The notes beneath the pieces are model-generated. The model made no database searches, was not told the DNA's origin, and worked only from the letters and a program-made list of their open reading frames with translations. Positions 17,138 to 26,526 of a stretch of DNA of 41,500 bases are shown here, in pieces; position 1 is the stretch's first letter; every line of letters begins with the position of its first letter. A program made the position numbers and the translations under genes. The DNA is from an uncultured Bacteroidales bacterium (GTDB lineage: Bacteria > Bacteroidota > Bacteroidia > Bacteroidales > Muribaculaceae). The stretch is taken from NCBI GenBank assembly GCA_902772455.1, contig CACYAW010000057.1, forward strand, positions 1-41,500, in the 5' to 3' direction.

Positions 17138-17157
17138 CATATTGCAAACCAATCGAA

Positions 17158-17760
17158 ATGAGTTCAAAGAAGGAAGAAATACAGAAAGGCAGGGCACAAC
17201 AGGAGGCGGATATCGTTCAATGCCTCAAGACGTTGAGCGCTGGAGGGTTGATTCTGTACCCGACGGATACGGTGTGGGGAATCGGTTGTGACGCGACCAA
17301 TGCCGAGGCGGTGAAGAAGATCTATCAACTCAAACAGCGCGATGACAGCAAGGCGCTGATTGTGCTCATTGACAGTGCGGACCACCTGGACCACTATGTG
17401 GTGGATGTGCCGATGATTGCCCGCGAACTGATTGATGTGGCCGTGAAGCCCTTGACCATCATCTATGAGGGGGCCTATAACCTGGCGCCCAATGTGCTGG
17501 GGGCCGAAGACAGTGTGGGCATCCGCATCCCCAACGATGAGTTTTGTCACCGCCTGTGTGAGCGTTTCGGCAAGCCCATCGTGTCCACATCGGCCAACGT
17601 GAGCGGCCAACCCACTGCCAAGACATTTTCCGACATCGATGCATCGATCGTCAAGGGTGTGGACTATGCCGTGAAGTACCGCCGTGAAGACGACACACAC
17701 CATCAACCGTCGAACATCATCCTACTGAGCCGGGACGGCACCTTTAAAATCATCAGATAA
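17158..17760 (+). CDS. L-threonylcarbamoyladenylate synthase (Sua5/YciO/YrdC family)
   Basis: The 200-residue YrdC-fold protein has the family motifs GGLILYPTDTVWGIGCDA (about 27-44), KIYQLKQRDDSKAL (nucleotide-binding basic motif) and VSTSANVSGQPTA. The family makes threonylcarbamoyl-AMP from threonine, bicarbonate and ATP for the t6A37 modification of tRNAs. It is the short form without the extra Sua5 domain, and YciO-type paralogues with an unproven role cannot be told apart here. Start ATG 17158 follows from the promoter position. It heads a tightly packed operon, with only 4 nt to the next gene. Confidence 0.85.
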   Translation: MSSKKEEIQKGRAQQEADIVQCLKTLSAGGLILYPTDTVWGIGCDATNAEAVKKIYQLKQRDDSKALIVLIDSADHLDHYVVDVPMIARELIDVAVKPLTIIYEGAYNLAPNVLGAEDSVGIRIPNDEFCHRLCERFGKPIVSTSANVSGQPTAKTFSDIDASIVKGVDYAVKYRREDDTHHQPSNIILLSRDGTFKIIR

Positions 17761-17764
17761 GACT

Positions 17765-19201
17765 ATGAGATTCCGGTTAGACATCAACAATCAGGCACAT
17801 CGACAGCGCATCAAATATGTAGTGGGCGATTTTATGATGTCCAACCTTGCCTGGTTCACCTATAACATCGTGCGTTATCAGATGGGCAATGTTGTGGGAT
17901 GGCCTTACCTGGTGAGCTACCTCAAGAGCGACATGGTGATTGCCGGGCAGATATTCTTCCCGTTGTTGATGATGGTGACCTATATCTTCAGCGGCTATTA
18001 CAATAATGTAGTGCGCAAGTCGCGTGTTCAGGAACTGCTCACCACGGCGACCAGTGCGGTCATCAACACACTGCTCATCTTCTTCCTGGCACTCATCAAC
18101 GACGTGATTGGCGTGCGAGGCAGCGATTATGAGATGATTTTCATCCTTTGGGCTCTGCTGTTCGGGTTTGTGTATCTTGTACGTGCCATTATCACTAATC
18201 ATGCTTCATCGTTGATCAAGTCACGGCGCTGGGCCTTCCCCACCCTGATTGTGGGCAGCGGCTCGGCAGCGCTCAACTATTTCGAAAAGCTGAACCGCCG
18301 CAAGCGATCCACGGGACACGAGGTGCTGGGATTTGTCAACATACCGGGCGAGAATCCCGTGAAAGGCACTAGCCTGCCCCACTATGAGCTGGATGAACTG
18401 CAGGACGTGTGCAAACAATTAGGCATTTGGGAACTGATTGTTGTCCCCTCGCGTGACGACACGACGCAGACCATGAATGCGATCAACCGCTTGTTTGCCC
18501 TGGGCCTGCCCATCATGATTTCGCCCGAGTACTTCAACAAAATGAGGATTCCGGTGACCATCTCGGACATCTATGGCGAGCCGTTGGTCAACATCTCCCG
18601 CAGCAGCATGAGCGACAGCGGCAAGAACATCAAGCGCGCCCTCGATGTGCTGGTGTCGGTCATCGCTCTGATAGTCCTGATGCCCGTGTATGCCATCATA
18701 GCACTCATCATCAAGCGCACCAGCCCGGGGCCCGTATTCTATAAGCAAGAGCGCATCGGCCTGCACAACAAGCCGTTCAATATCATCAAGTTCCGTTCTA
18801 TGGTACAGAATGCCGAGGCTAGCGGCTGCCCGCAGCTGTCGTCGGACGATGACCCGCGCATCACGCCATTCGGACGCTTCATGCGCAAGTACCGCATCGA
18901 CGAACTGCCGCAGTTCTGGAATGTCCTCAAGGGGGATATGTCACTCGTGGGGCCACGTCCCGAACGCAAGTTCTACATTGACCAGATCACGCCCCTGGTG
19001 CCGGCCTACTCGCTGCTGCATCAAGTGCGTCCAGGCATCACCTCGATGGGTATGGTCAAGTTTGGCTATGCCAAGAACCTTGACGAGATGATTGAGCGCG
19101 TTGAGTATGACTTGACCTACTTGAACAACATGTCGCTGCTCAACGACCTGAAGATATTGCTTTACACCATTAAAATCGTCTTAACAGGACGCGGAATGTG
19201 A
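17765..19201 (+). CDS. Exopolysaccharide polyprenyl glycosylphosphotransferase (WcaJ/WbaP-like)
   Basis: The 478-residue membrane enzyme has four to five N-terminal membrane segments (about 20-145), a Rossmann-like CoA-binding-type domain with [16 protein letters not shown] (about 160), and a C-terminal bacterial sugar transferase domain. That domain holds [69 protein letters not shown] and VRPGITSM. The family transfers a sugar-1-phosphate to undecaprenyl phosphate, the first step of capsule, exopolysaccharide or glycan repeat-unit synthesis; the sugar cannot be read from sequence. No other glycan synthesis gene lies nearby. It follows the tsaC-like gene by 4 nt and overlaps the next start by one base (TGATG). 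Confidence 0.9.
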   Translation: MRFRLDINNQAHRQRIKYVVGDFMMSNLAWFTYNIVRYQMGNVVGWPYLVSYLKSDMVIAGQIFFPLLMMVTYIFSGYYNNVVRKSRVQELLTTATSAVINTLLIFFLALINDVIGVRGSDYEMIFILWALLFGFVYLVRAIITNHASSLIKSRRWAFPTLIVGSGSAALNYFEKLNRRKRSTGHEVLGFVNIPGENPVKGTSLPHYELDELQDVCKQLGIWELIVVPSRDDTTQTMNAINRLFALGLPIMISPEYFNKMRIPVTISDIYGEPLVNISRSSMSDSGKNIKRALDVLVSVIALIVLMPVYAIIALIIKRTSPGPVFYKQERIGLHNKPFNIIKFRSMVQNAEASGCPQLSSDDDPRITPFGRFMRKYRIDELPQFWNVLKGDMSLVGPRPERKFYIDQITPLVPAYSLLHQVRPGITSMGMVKFGYAKNLDEMIERVEYDLTYLNNMSLLNDLKILLYTIKIVLTGRGM

Positions 19202-21045
19202 TGGCACAGGACTCCGCGACAACTCATAGCACCAAGACCGCCGGCAACATGTCGAGCGAGAACGCCAATTGGTGGATACGCCTGCTCATGTGGCGTGAGC
19301 GCCACTTGCCCGACAAGACCTTCGTCGTGCTGCTTGCCCTTATTGTCGGCGTTGCTGCCGGACTTGCCGCCGTGCTGCTCAAGACCCTGATCGCCCTGAT
19401 CGCCAATTTCTTGACCAGCCGATTCAATGCCGAGCAAGGCAACCTGCTCTACCTTGTTTTCCCCGCTATAGGTATTTTGTTGGCCAGTCTGTATGTCTAT
19501 TACATCGCCCGTGAGCCCATCTCGCATGGTGTGACACGAGTGCTCTATGCCCTGGCGCTGAAGAAAAGCCGCCTCAAGATCCACAACATGTACTCGTCGC
19601 TCATCGCCTCGTCGGTGACGATCGGCTTTGGTGGTTCGGTCGGTGCCGAGGGTCCTATCGTCTTTACCGGAGCAGCCATCGGCAGCAACCTTGGTCAAGC
19701 CTTCAGGCTCACGCCGCAGACGCTGGCCATGCTTGTGGCATGCGGCGCTGCAGCAGGTATCGCGGGCATCTTCAAGGCCCCCATCGCGGGCATGCTGTTC
19801 ACCATCGAGGTGCTCATGCTCGACCTGACTGCAGGCTCTGCCATCCCATTGATCACGGCCTCGGTGGCCGGCGCGACGGTGGCCTATGTGTTCACAGGCT
19901 ATAATGTCGAATTCTTCTTTTCACAGAGCGAGCCGTTCTACGCATCCCGCATCCCGTTTGTGCTGTTGCTGGGGGTATTCTGCGGTTTCGTCTCGCTATA
20001 TTTCATCACCTTGATTGACAGGATTGAGGGGCAGTTCAAGCGGTTGCGCAACCGCTGGGTGCGATTTGCCGTGGGAGGCATCACGCTGAGCCTTCTCATC
20101 TTCGTCATGCCGCCCCTATATGGCGAGGGTTACGAAGGCATCACCCGCCTGATCAACGGCGACGTCACGGGCATTTTCAACAACAGCCTGTTCTATTCCT
20201 ACCGCAACAACACGGTTGCCGTGCTGTTGTTCCTGTTCGCCCTGGGCGCCTTTAAGGTGTTTGCCACAGCAGCGACCAACGGCGGTGGTGGCGTGGGCGG
20301 TACCTTCGCCCCTTCATTGTTCGTTGGCGTGATGAGCGGTGTCTTTTTTGCCTATCTGTTCAACAATCTGGGCCTCATCGACCCCGATATGCCGCTCAGC
20401 ATCAAGAATTTTGCCCTCATGGGCATGGCGGGCGTGATGGCGGGCGTGATGCATGCCCCGTTGATGGCGATCTTCTTGACCGCCGAGATGACCGGCGGCT
20501 ATGAACTGTTCCTGCCGCTGCTCATCGTGTCGGCCAGCAGTTACGGCATCTGCCGCATATTCACGCCCTACGGCATCTATTCCCGCCGCCTTGCCAAGCG
20601 CGGAGAACTGCTCACGCACCAGAAGGACCGCTCGGTCCTCACCCTGCTGAAGATGGACAGCGTCATCGAACGTGATTTCTCCATCGTCCACCCCGACATG
20701 AGCCTCAAGGACATGGTGGACGTGATTGCCCAAAGCCACCGCAACCTGTTCCCCGTCACCGACGATAAGGGCATATTGATTGGCGTGGTTCAGCTCGACG
20801 ATATCCGCAACATCATGTTCCGCCCCGACCTGTACCGCCGCATGCAAGTCAACCGCTTCATGGCCATTCCCCCGGCTAAAGTCATAGTGGGCACCCCGAT
20901 GGAAAAGGTGATGAAGACCTTTGACAACACCGGGGCTTGGAACCTGCCCGTCATTGATGAAGACGGCAAGTACGTGGGCTTCGTTTCCAAGAGCAAGATT
21001 TTCAACAGCTACCGCCAGGTGCTGAAACACTACACATACGATTAA
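19201..21045 (+). CDS. ClC-type chloride channel/antiporter with CBS domains
   Basis: The 614-residue protein has a ClC membrane domain and a C-terminal CBS pair (about 485-610; SIVHPDMSLKDMVDVI and KVIVGTPMEKVMKTF). The gating-glutamate motif is GSVGAEGP (Glu150, equivalent to Glu148 of E. coli ClC-ec1), and the second pore motif is GGVGGTFAPSLFVG. The usual GSGIP loop reads SHGV, with Ser108 retained. At the internal proton-glutamate position (Glu203 in ClC-ec1) the aligned residue is Val204, within FTIEVLML, so coupling to protons may be lost or different. ATG 19201 overlaps the preceding stop (TGATG). It is co-transcribed with envelope and translation genes. Confidence 0.9.
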   Translation: MAQDSATTHSTKTAGNMSSENANWWIRLLMWRERHLPDKTFVVLLALIVGVAAGLAAVLLKTLIALIANFLTSRFNAEQGNLLYLVFPAIGILLASLYVYYIAREPISHGVTRVLYALALKKSRLKIHNMYSSLIASSVTIGFGGSVGAEGPIVFTGAAIGSNLGQAFRLTPQTLAMLVACGAAAGIAGIFKAPIAGMLFTIEVLMLDLTAGSAIPLITASVAGATVAYVFTGYNVEFFFSQSEPFYASRIPFVLLLGVFCGFVSLYFITLIDRIEGQFKRLRNRWVRFAVGGITLSLLIFVMPPLYGEGYEGITRLINGDVTGIFNNSLFYSYRNNTVAVLLFLFALGAFKVFATAATNGGGGVGGTFAPSLFVGVMSGVFFAYLFNNLGLIDPDMPLSIKNFALMGMAGVMAGVMHAPLMAIFLTAEMTGGYELFLPLLIVSASSYGICRIFTPYGIYSRRLAKRGELLTHQKDRSVLTLLKMDSVIERDFSIVHPDMSLKDMVDVIAQSHRNLFPVTDDKGILIGVVQLDDIRNIMFRPDLYRRMQVNRFMAIPPAKVIVGTPMEKVMKTFDNTGAWNLPVIDEDGKYVGFVSKSKIFNSYRQVLKHYTYD

Positions 21046-21062
21046 CGACATTCAATTCCATC

Positions 21063-22859
21063 ATGAAGAAAGTACACTTTGTATTCCTACTGGCTGCCGC
21101 ATTACTGCCATTCATCACCATGGCAACAGAAGTGACTTGTATCACCGACTCGGTCTTCAATGACTCGGCAGCGGTCATTGAAGAGACCACACAAGACGCC
21201 ACCGTTGCCGACGTTCCCGTGAATGCCGTGGACACGGTATCGAAACCGGCTAATGTTGAGTACTTTATGGAAGAGAAAACCACTCTAGGAGATCCCAATA
21301 TGTACCGCAAATACCGCGGAGTGGATTTCCATTTTCTCAAGAACACGACAAACCCGGCGGTTAAGCCCTACACCTTCATGCAGGATCAGACGTGGGTGGG
21401 CATCCCCGTGTTCCTGGCCGGTATGATCGCCAAAAGCGAAAAAGCCGCCTTCCGCCAGGATTACAACAATACTAACACCAAAATACGCCTCATCAAGTAC
21501 AATTTCCATAGCGAGATCGACAACTACACCCAGTTCTCGGGCATCGCCTTGACCGCAGGCTTGAAGATGGCAGGAGTCGAGGGCCGTTCCAGCTGGCCCC
21601 GCCTGTTTGCCTCATCGTTAACCTCCTATGCTATCATGGCAGCCTTTGTCAACAGCATCAAATATACCGCCAGCGAGATGCGTCCCGACGGCTCGACGCG
21701 AAATTCATGGCCCTCGGGGCATACTGCTACGGCTTTTGCCGGTGCAACGATCCTGCACAAGGAATACGGCCTGACGCGTTCGCCATGGTACTCCATCGCA
21801 GGTTACACGGTAGCCACCGCTACGGGCGTCATGCGCGTGCTTAACAACAGGCACTGGATCAGTGACGTGCTATCGGGTGCAGGCATCGGTATTCTCTCGA
21901 CCGAGCTGGCCTACGGTATCTGTGACCTGTTGTTCAAGCAGCGGGGCCTGCTGATGAACGACCTCAGTTACTATTCAGACCTGAGCAAGAATCCATCGTT
22001 CTTCTCCATCTCGATGGGTATCGGCTTGGGTAACAAGAACCTTAACCTGCCACCCTTCGAAATCGACTATGAGTCCATCAAAGAGATCTTTGAAATAGAT
22101 GAAGGCGACGATTTCGGAAAGAGTGAGCCCTTATCATTGCAATTCCGATCGGCCACGGCCGTAGGTGCCGAGGGTGCCTGGTTCTTCAACCCGTATGTGG
22201 GCATTGGCGGCCGATTGCGCGTCAAGAGCACCCCCATCAAGGGATGGAATATTTTCGCCCAAGGAGAGGCGGTGGGCATAAAGGAAATCCTCGACGACCC
22301 ACTTCTGCAGAATTCCATCGATTACATTGACTTGGAAATTCAGAGCGATCACATCACCGAATTTGCTGCCGATGCCGGTATATATTTCAGTCTGCCGTTG
22401 TCTTCACGCTTTGCTATCGGTTCCAAGTTGCTGGTAGGTCGAAGCATCATGGACGACATTGAAGTGGATGCCGAATTTGAAGGCGAAGAGTTGGGATTTG
22501 ATCTTGGAGGTTTGGGGAATGATGATACCTCCATGTTCATCAAGACGGGTAATCCCGTCAAGGGAGATTGGGAATTTGCCAACGTACATGCCTCCAACTC
22601 AATGAAATACGGCACCGGCCTTTCTCTCACTTATTCCTACAAGAACTCTTTCTCATGGCGTCTGTTCTGTGACTATGACTACTGCAAGAAGACCTACACA
22701 GCAAGCTATAGTCCTTTTAAATTCTTTGAGACGGTTAACCCCGACATGACAGATTTGCTGCGGATTTTTAATTTCGACATCGCTCAAACGATGGTTTCCA
22801 GCGCCAGCAAGCATCTGCACCAGTGGGTACTGGGCGGAGCGCTGTGCGTCTCTTTTTAG
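21063..22859 (+). CDS. PAP2-family phosphatase fused to a C-terminal barrel-like domain
   Basis: The 598-residue protein starts with a signal peptide (MKKVHFVFLLAAALLPFITMA). A linker leads to a PAP2 acid-phosphatase domain with all three motifs: K-x6-RP at about 200 (KYTASEMRP), PSGH at about 217, and R-x5-H-x3-D (NNRHWISD, His264, Asp268). PAP2 enzymes remove phosphate from lipids such as undecaprenyl pyrophosphate, phosphatidylglycerol phosphate or lipid A. Residues about 310-598 alternate aromatic and glycine-rich strands (GIGLGNKNLNLPP, YVGIGGRLRVKS, LSLTYSYKNSFSWRLFCDYDY) and end in Phe, like an outer-membrane barrel. The fusion is seen; membrane placement and substrate are inferred. 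It lies 17 nt after the ClC gene. Confidence 0.82.
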   Translation: MKKVHFVFLLAAALLPFITMATEVTCITDSVFNDSAAVIEETTQDATVADVPVNAVDTVSKPANVEYFMEEKTTLGDPNMYRKYRGVDFHFLKNTTNPAVKPYTFMQDQTWVGIPVFLAGMIAKSEKAAFRQDYNNTNTKIRLIKYNFHSEIDNYTQFSGIALTAGLKMAGVEGRSSWPRLFASSLTSYAIMAAFVNSIKYTASEMRPDGSTRNSWPSGHTATAFAGATILHKEYGLTRSPWYSIAGYTVATATGVMRVLNNRHWISDVLSGAGIGILSTELAYGICDLLFKQRGLLMNDLSYYSDLSKNPSFFSISMGIGLGNKNLNLPPFEIDYESIKEIFEIDEGDDFGKSEPLSLQFRSATAVGAEGAWFFNPYVGIGGRLRVKSTPIKGWNIFAQGEAVGIKEILDDPLLQNSIDYIDLEIQSDHITEFAADAGIYFSLPLSSRFAIGSKLLVGRSIMDDIEVDAEFEGEELGFDLGGLGNDDTSMFIKTGNPVKGDWEFANVHASNSMKYGTGLSLTYSYKNSFSWRLFCDYDYCKKTYTASYSPFKFFETVNPDMTDLLRIFNFDIAQTMVSSASKHLHQWVLGGALCVSF

Positions 22860-22884
22860 TTAGAAGTTAGGAGTTAGAAGTTAA
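22859..22884 (+). repeat. 7-nt tandem tract (GTTAGAA units)
   Basis: The units are GTTAGAA, GTTAGGA, GTTAGAA and GTTAA. The first base is the last base of the TAG stop of the phosphatase gene, and the tract ends 10 nt before the fmt ATG. It is related to the tracts at 5796 and 39226. Confidence 0.8.
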
Positions 22885-22894
22885 TATCGTGATT

Positions 22895-23875
22895 ATGACT
22901 AAAGAGGATTTAAGAATAGTTTTTTTCGGCACTCCCGATTTTGCTGTCGAGAGCTTGAGCCGTCTGGTGGACGGCGGCTATAACGTGGCCGCTGTGGTCA
23001 CCATGCCCGACAAGCCTGCCGGACGCGGTCGCCAGTTGCAACAGAGTGACGTGAAGCGTTATGCCGTGGAGCATGACCTGCCCGTACTGCAGCCCGTGAG
23101 CCTCAAGGACGAGGCCTTTATCGAAGAGTTGCGCAGTTTCAATGCCCAGCTGTTTATCGTCATCGCCTTCAGAATGCTGCCCGAGGCCGTATGGCAGATG
23201 CCCCCGCTGGGCACTTTCAACCTGCATGCTTCGCTTTTGCCCCGTTACCGCGGCGCAGCGCCCATCAACTGGGCCGTGATGAACGGCGATACCGAGACGG
23301 GGGTGACCACCTTCTTCCTGAAGCATGAGATCGACACGGGCGACGTGATCCAGCAACGCAGCTGCCCTATCGGCCGCAAGGATAATGTCGAGGTTATCCA
23401 CGACCGCCTGATGGTCATGGGTGCCGATATGGTGCTCGAGACCGTGGACGCCATCATCGCGGGCACCGTCAAGCCCATTCCCCAGGAACAGATGCTTACC
23501 GCCGGCCAGCAGCCCACACCGGCCCCCAAGATTTTCAAGGACACATGCCGCATTGACTGGAGCCGTCCTGCCGAGACCCTCTATAACCACATCCGCGGCC
23601 TCTCACCCTACCCTGCCGCCTGGACGACACTCCAAAATGCCGATGGAAACGAGATGACAACCCTTAAGGTATATGCCACAGGAGAGCCAGAACCTTTTGC
23701 TACGGCAGAAAAGCCCACTCCCGGCACAATCGTTGCCGACCGCAAGACGTTGCGCGTTGCTTGCGGTGACGGTTGGTTGGAACTGCTGTCGCTGCAACAG
23801 TCAGGCAAGAAGAGGATGGATACCGATGCCTTTTTGCGCGGTTACACCATCTCTCCCAGCGATTGCTGCAAGTGA
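22895..23875 (+). CDS. fmt: Methionyl-tRNA formyltransferase
   Basis: The 326-residue enzyme formylates initiator Met-tRNA using 10-formyl-tetrahydrofolate. The N-terminal Rossmann formyltransferase domain shows RIVFFGTPDFAVESL and PAGRGRQL. The catalytic region is SLLPRYRGAAPINWAVMNGDTETGVTTFFLKHEIDTGDVI, including the conserved N-x-H (FNLHAS) and the Asp of the DTGD motif. The C-terminal tRNA-binding barrel (RIDWSRPAETLYNHIRGLSPYPAAWT, GWLELLSLQQSGKKRM) is complete. ATG 22895 is preferred over a GTG at 22889. It is the last gene of the operon starting at 17158, and a bidirectional terminator follows. Confidence 0.95.
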   Translation: MTKEDLRIVFFGTPDFAVESLSRLVDGGYNVAAVVTMPDKPAGRGRQLQQSDVKRYAVEHDLPVLQPVSLKDEAFIEELRSFNAQLFIVIAFRMLPEAVWQMPPLGTFNLHASLLPRYRGAAPINWAVMNGDTETGVTTFFLKHEIDTGDVIQQRSCPIGRKDNVEVIHDRLMVMGADMVLETVDAIIAGTVKPIPQEQMLTAGQQPTPAPKIFKDTCRIDWSRPAETLYNHIRGLSPYPAAWTTLQNADGNEMTTLKVYATGEPEPFATAEKPTPGTIVADRKTLRVACGDGWLELLSLQQSGKKRMDTDAFLRGYTISPSDCCK

Positions 23876-23940
23876 CACAACCACCCGGGATTCAGAACAA
23901 TTCATCTAGACGTGCCTCACGCAATGGGGCTAAGAATAAT

Positions 23941-23972
23941 AAAATAGAGGACCCGAAAGGATCCTCTATTTT
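23941..23972. terminator. Bidirectional terminator between fmt and the first C10 gene
   Basis: A perfect 11-bp inverted repeat (AAAATAGAGGA and its complement) with a small inner CC/GG pairing has A-rich and T-rich flanks on the two sides. It lies between convergent genes and can serve both. Confidence 0.85.
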
Positions 23973-24001
23973 TATGGAGTTCTGTAAGATGATTACATGG
24001 C

Positions 24002-26239
24002 TCAATTACCGCTCAGCAGTTGATCGATGAGTGATGTCGCATCGGCAATGTTGATTTCAAAATCACCATTCACATCACCGCAATCGGTATAGAAACCATC
24101 GCTATTACCCAGCAAATAGTCAATGATCCTGGTCACATCAGCAATGTCCACCGAACCATCGTGGTTCACGTCACCGCTGGCAAATTCAGGACCTGACAGC
24201 AGGGTCACCTGCTCGGTGTTGCTCCATGCGCTCTGGGTACCGTCGTTATACAGGGCCTTCACCTTGTAGGAGTAAACAGCGCCAGCAGTCAGATTCTGCA
24301 GTACGTAATTCTTCTCGGTAATGTTAGGAATGGAAACGGTGTTGCCATCACCCGTGCACTCGAGGGTGTAGCTGGCTACAGCACCGGCATAGGTATTGTC
24401 GGTCCACTCGGCACGGAACGAGGTCCTTGTGACGTAGTCCATGTTGGCAGGCTGCATCACAGGGGTGTACTTCTCCACGTCGGCAGTACCAGTGAGGTTG
24501 ACATAAATCGTGTCAGCGCCAGCGCTGCGCAGCATGACGCGTGCACTGTGGTTGCCAGGAGCCGAGGGGTTGTAAGTTACAGCAACTTCAACGCCATTCA
24601 TTGCGTTATTCTTGGTGACATTAGACTTGTCCACCGAGAAACCACCCGTCGAATTCACCGTCTTCAGGTAAACTGCACCAGTCAGGTTGTAACCCTTGAG
24701 CGTGAAGTTTTGGGTGACAGGCTGTCCAACAGTGGTGTTGAAGTTCATCTCGGAGGGATCAGCCGTGATCGTCGGAACGAGCTGTCCAGAACCGCTAACG
24801 GTGACGGTCAGGTCGGCAGCACCAGGGCTCTTGACATAAATAGTGGCAGTAACATTGCTGCTTGTAGTGGGAGTAAAGGTCACCGTGATGTCGGCACCAT
24901 TCTGTACCTGCTCGACAGTGAGGGTCTCGGGGCTAGCGCTGAAAGCAGCGTTACCACTTCTGGTGACGGTGACATCGGTGAGCAGGTTCATACCCGTTAC
25001 ATGGAAAGTCTGGCTAACGCTCTGACCCACAGTCACTGTTCCAAAGTCGATCGACTCGGTTTCAGTCTCGAGAATAGGATAGGTGACTTCACCGCCGGGA
25101 GGCTGAATGCCGACAATCGCCTGCTGCGTCATGCTGTAGGTCGATCCGTCGCAAGTGAAGGCATTCATTGCACACCAGTTGTTGCCATAACCGCTCCAAC
25201 CAAAGTTCACATGGTACAGACCGTCACTCTCACGATAACCGTCCACGTTGAATGCATGGCCACCGTCAGAAGCAACACCCATATAAACGATGGGACGACT
25301 GAGCTTCATCTCATTTTGGATGATGAGGGCCCAGTTAGCCTCGGAATACTGAGATTTCTTTACTAGACGGGTTGTGCTCTGGTCATAGCCGAACAGCTTG
25401 TACATCGTCACGATTTTACTTGCCTCGGCAGAGCTGATACCGCTGGCGTCAGTACCGTAATCCATCTTCTCGGCCTGGCCGACATAGCGCATGAGCGTAG
25501 CAACGGCATTGGCCTGAGCAGTGTTATAGGTCCTGTAGGTATTCTTCATATTAGCCCAATCAAAGGTGGTTGAAGGCAGCGCAGGAGCGGTAACCCTATA
25601 GTAATCATTCAGATAGAATGAATAAGAGGGAACCGAGGGAGTAGGTGCAGTGGGATATTTCCAGTAGTACATAACCATCGAAGCCGAGGTTGCGGGGCAA
25701 CCGGTCACACACTGATAGGTGTTTCCACTGTAGGTGAATACACACTGGTTGTAGTAAGGAGCGCTCTGATCCCAGTTGCAAGTCAACAGGGGACCATAGG
25801 TTGCAGCCTTGAAAGAGGGCGTTTCGGACACGCTAGGAGTACCCGGATCAACCACGATTCCAGGGTGATTCTGGAGGAACTCCATCTGTTCCTTGTACCA
25901 GTTGAGCATGTAAGTCAAGCCGTCAGGCATTTCATTGCTCATGTCCAGAGGCTGATCACCCACCATGAGGATCTGACGGGCGCGGTCATCACCAGCGACC
26001 ACAAGGAAAGTAGTAGAGGTGTTGTAAATGTAATAAACGGGTTGAGCCAACTTGGTATTACCCATCTCAGCCTTGATCAGCACAGGATTGAGTGCTGCAG
26101 GTGCCATTATCTTGCCGGCATAGAGATTATTGGTTAAGTAGTTTTTGGCAACGCGCATCGCCGTTAATTGGTCAACAGGCGCAGAGGTCAATTGCATCGC
26201 CGCGAGAGCGGCAATCATCAAAAATAGAAATTTTTTCAT
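24002..26239 (-). CDS. C10 family (streptopain-like) cysteine peptidase with Ig-like, FN3 and dockerin tail, copy 1
   Basis: This 745-residue secreted protease looks intact. It has a signal peptide (1-20) and a Spi-type inhibitory propeptide (about 25-145; VYYIYNTSTTFLVVAGDDRAR). The catalytic domain has Cys181 (TGCPATSASMVMYYWKYP), His328 (GGHAFNVDGY) and Trp348 (NFGWSGYG). It is followed by two HYDIN/ASPM-like Ig-type repeats (about 388-575), an FN3-like domain (about 585-680) and a dockerin-type I pair at the C-terminus (DVNHDGSVDIADV and DVNGDFEINIADA). By family knowledge such enzymes are cysteine proteases activated by propeptide removal. No cohesin gene is in the window, so the dockerin partner is unknown. 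It is closest to copy 4 in its N-terminal half. It has its own promoter, and the bidirectional hairpin at 23941 can terminate it. Confidence 0.92.
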   Translation of the reverse strand: MKKFLFLMIAALAAMQLTSAPVDQLTAMRVAKNYLTNNLYAGKIMAPAALNPVLIKAEMGNTKLAQPVYYIYNTSTTFLVVAGDDRARQILMVGDQPLDMSNEMPDGLTYMLNWYKEQMEFLQNHPGIVVDPGTPSVSETPSFKAATYGPLLTCNWDQSAPYYNQCVFTYSGNTYQCVTGCPATSASMVMYYWKYPTAPTPSVPSYSFYLNDYYRVTAPALPSTTFDWANMKNTYRTYNTAQANAVATLMRYVGQAEKMDYGTDASGISSAEASKIVTMYKLFGYDQSTTRLVKKSQYSEANWALIIQNEMKLSRPIVYMGVASDGGHAFNVDGYRESDGLYHVNFGWSGYGNNWCAMNAFTCDGSTYSMTQQAIVGIQPPGGEVTYPILETETESIDFGTVTVGQSVSQTFHVTGMNLLTDVTVTRSGNAAFSASPETLTVEQVQNGADITVTFTPTTSSNVTATIYVKSPGAADLTVTVSGSGQLVPTITADPSEMNFNTTVGQPVTQNFTLKGYNLTGAVYLKTVNSTGGFSVDKSNVTKNNAMNGVEVAVTYNPSAPGNHSARVMLRSAGADTIYVNLTGTADVEKYTPVMQPANMDYVTRTSFRAEWTDNTYAGAVASYTLECTGDGNTVSIPNITEKNYVLQNLTAGAVYSYKVKALYNDGTQSAWSNTEQVTLLSGPEFASGDVNHDGSVDIADVTRIIDYLLGNSDGFYTDCGDVNGDFEINIADATSLIDQLLSGN

Positions 26240-26284
26240 AAATGTATAAATGTAACTAATTAAATGATTATCTCAAAAAACGTG

Positions 26285-26316
26285 CAAATTTACAACGCCA
26301 CGCTATATTTTCCAAA
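26285..26316 (-). promoter_or_regulatory. Promoter of C10 copy 1
   Basis: On the minus strand, TTTG (26316-26313) and TAAATTTG (26292-26285) are separated by exactly 20 nt. A conserved leader motif (GATAATCATTTAAT, 26272-26259) begins 12 nt after the -7 box. Confidence 0.82.
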
Positions 26317-26421
26317 TTTTTTCTTGCACTTTCACCAAAAAGCTCTCATTTTTCCATCAACACGTTTTTTATTCTGCTCAATCAGGGATAAAAAAACCAC
26401 AAACAATAGTAATAAAATTCT

Positions 26422-26461
26422 AAGCGGGACACCTCCATGCAAAATGGAAGATGTCCCGCTT
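26422..26461 (-). terminator. Terminator of C10 copy 2 (shared GCGGGACA hairpin)
   Basis: A perfect 10-bp stem AAGCGGGACA / TGTCCCGCTT with a further inner CCAT/ATGG pairing lies about 65 nt downstream of the copy 2 stop and is followed on the minus strand by a T-rich stretch. Related hairpins lie at 30192 and 33810. Confidence 0.7.
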
Positions 26462-26526
26462 TAGATTCATCTTGCAGTTACCGAAAACGGCAAACTGGCA
26501 AAATCATTAACTCACTTGCTGATCAA

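Larger units (their letters stand above)
16805..17157. other. Intergenic region between glnS and the tsaC-like gene
   Basis: This 353-nt non-coding stretch holds four AAACAAC units at 16819-16859, a 10-bp palindrome TCCCTAGGGA at 16881, the terminator at 16905-16939, and the promoter at 17107-17137. Nothing else was recognised in the remaining part (about 16960-17100). Confidence 0.7.

Noticed and set aside
17059-17157. Longer N-terminus for the tsaC-like protein
   Set aside because: The extra residues are not family-like and the promoter -33/-7 elements lie inside them.
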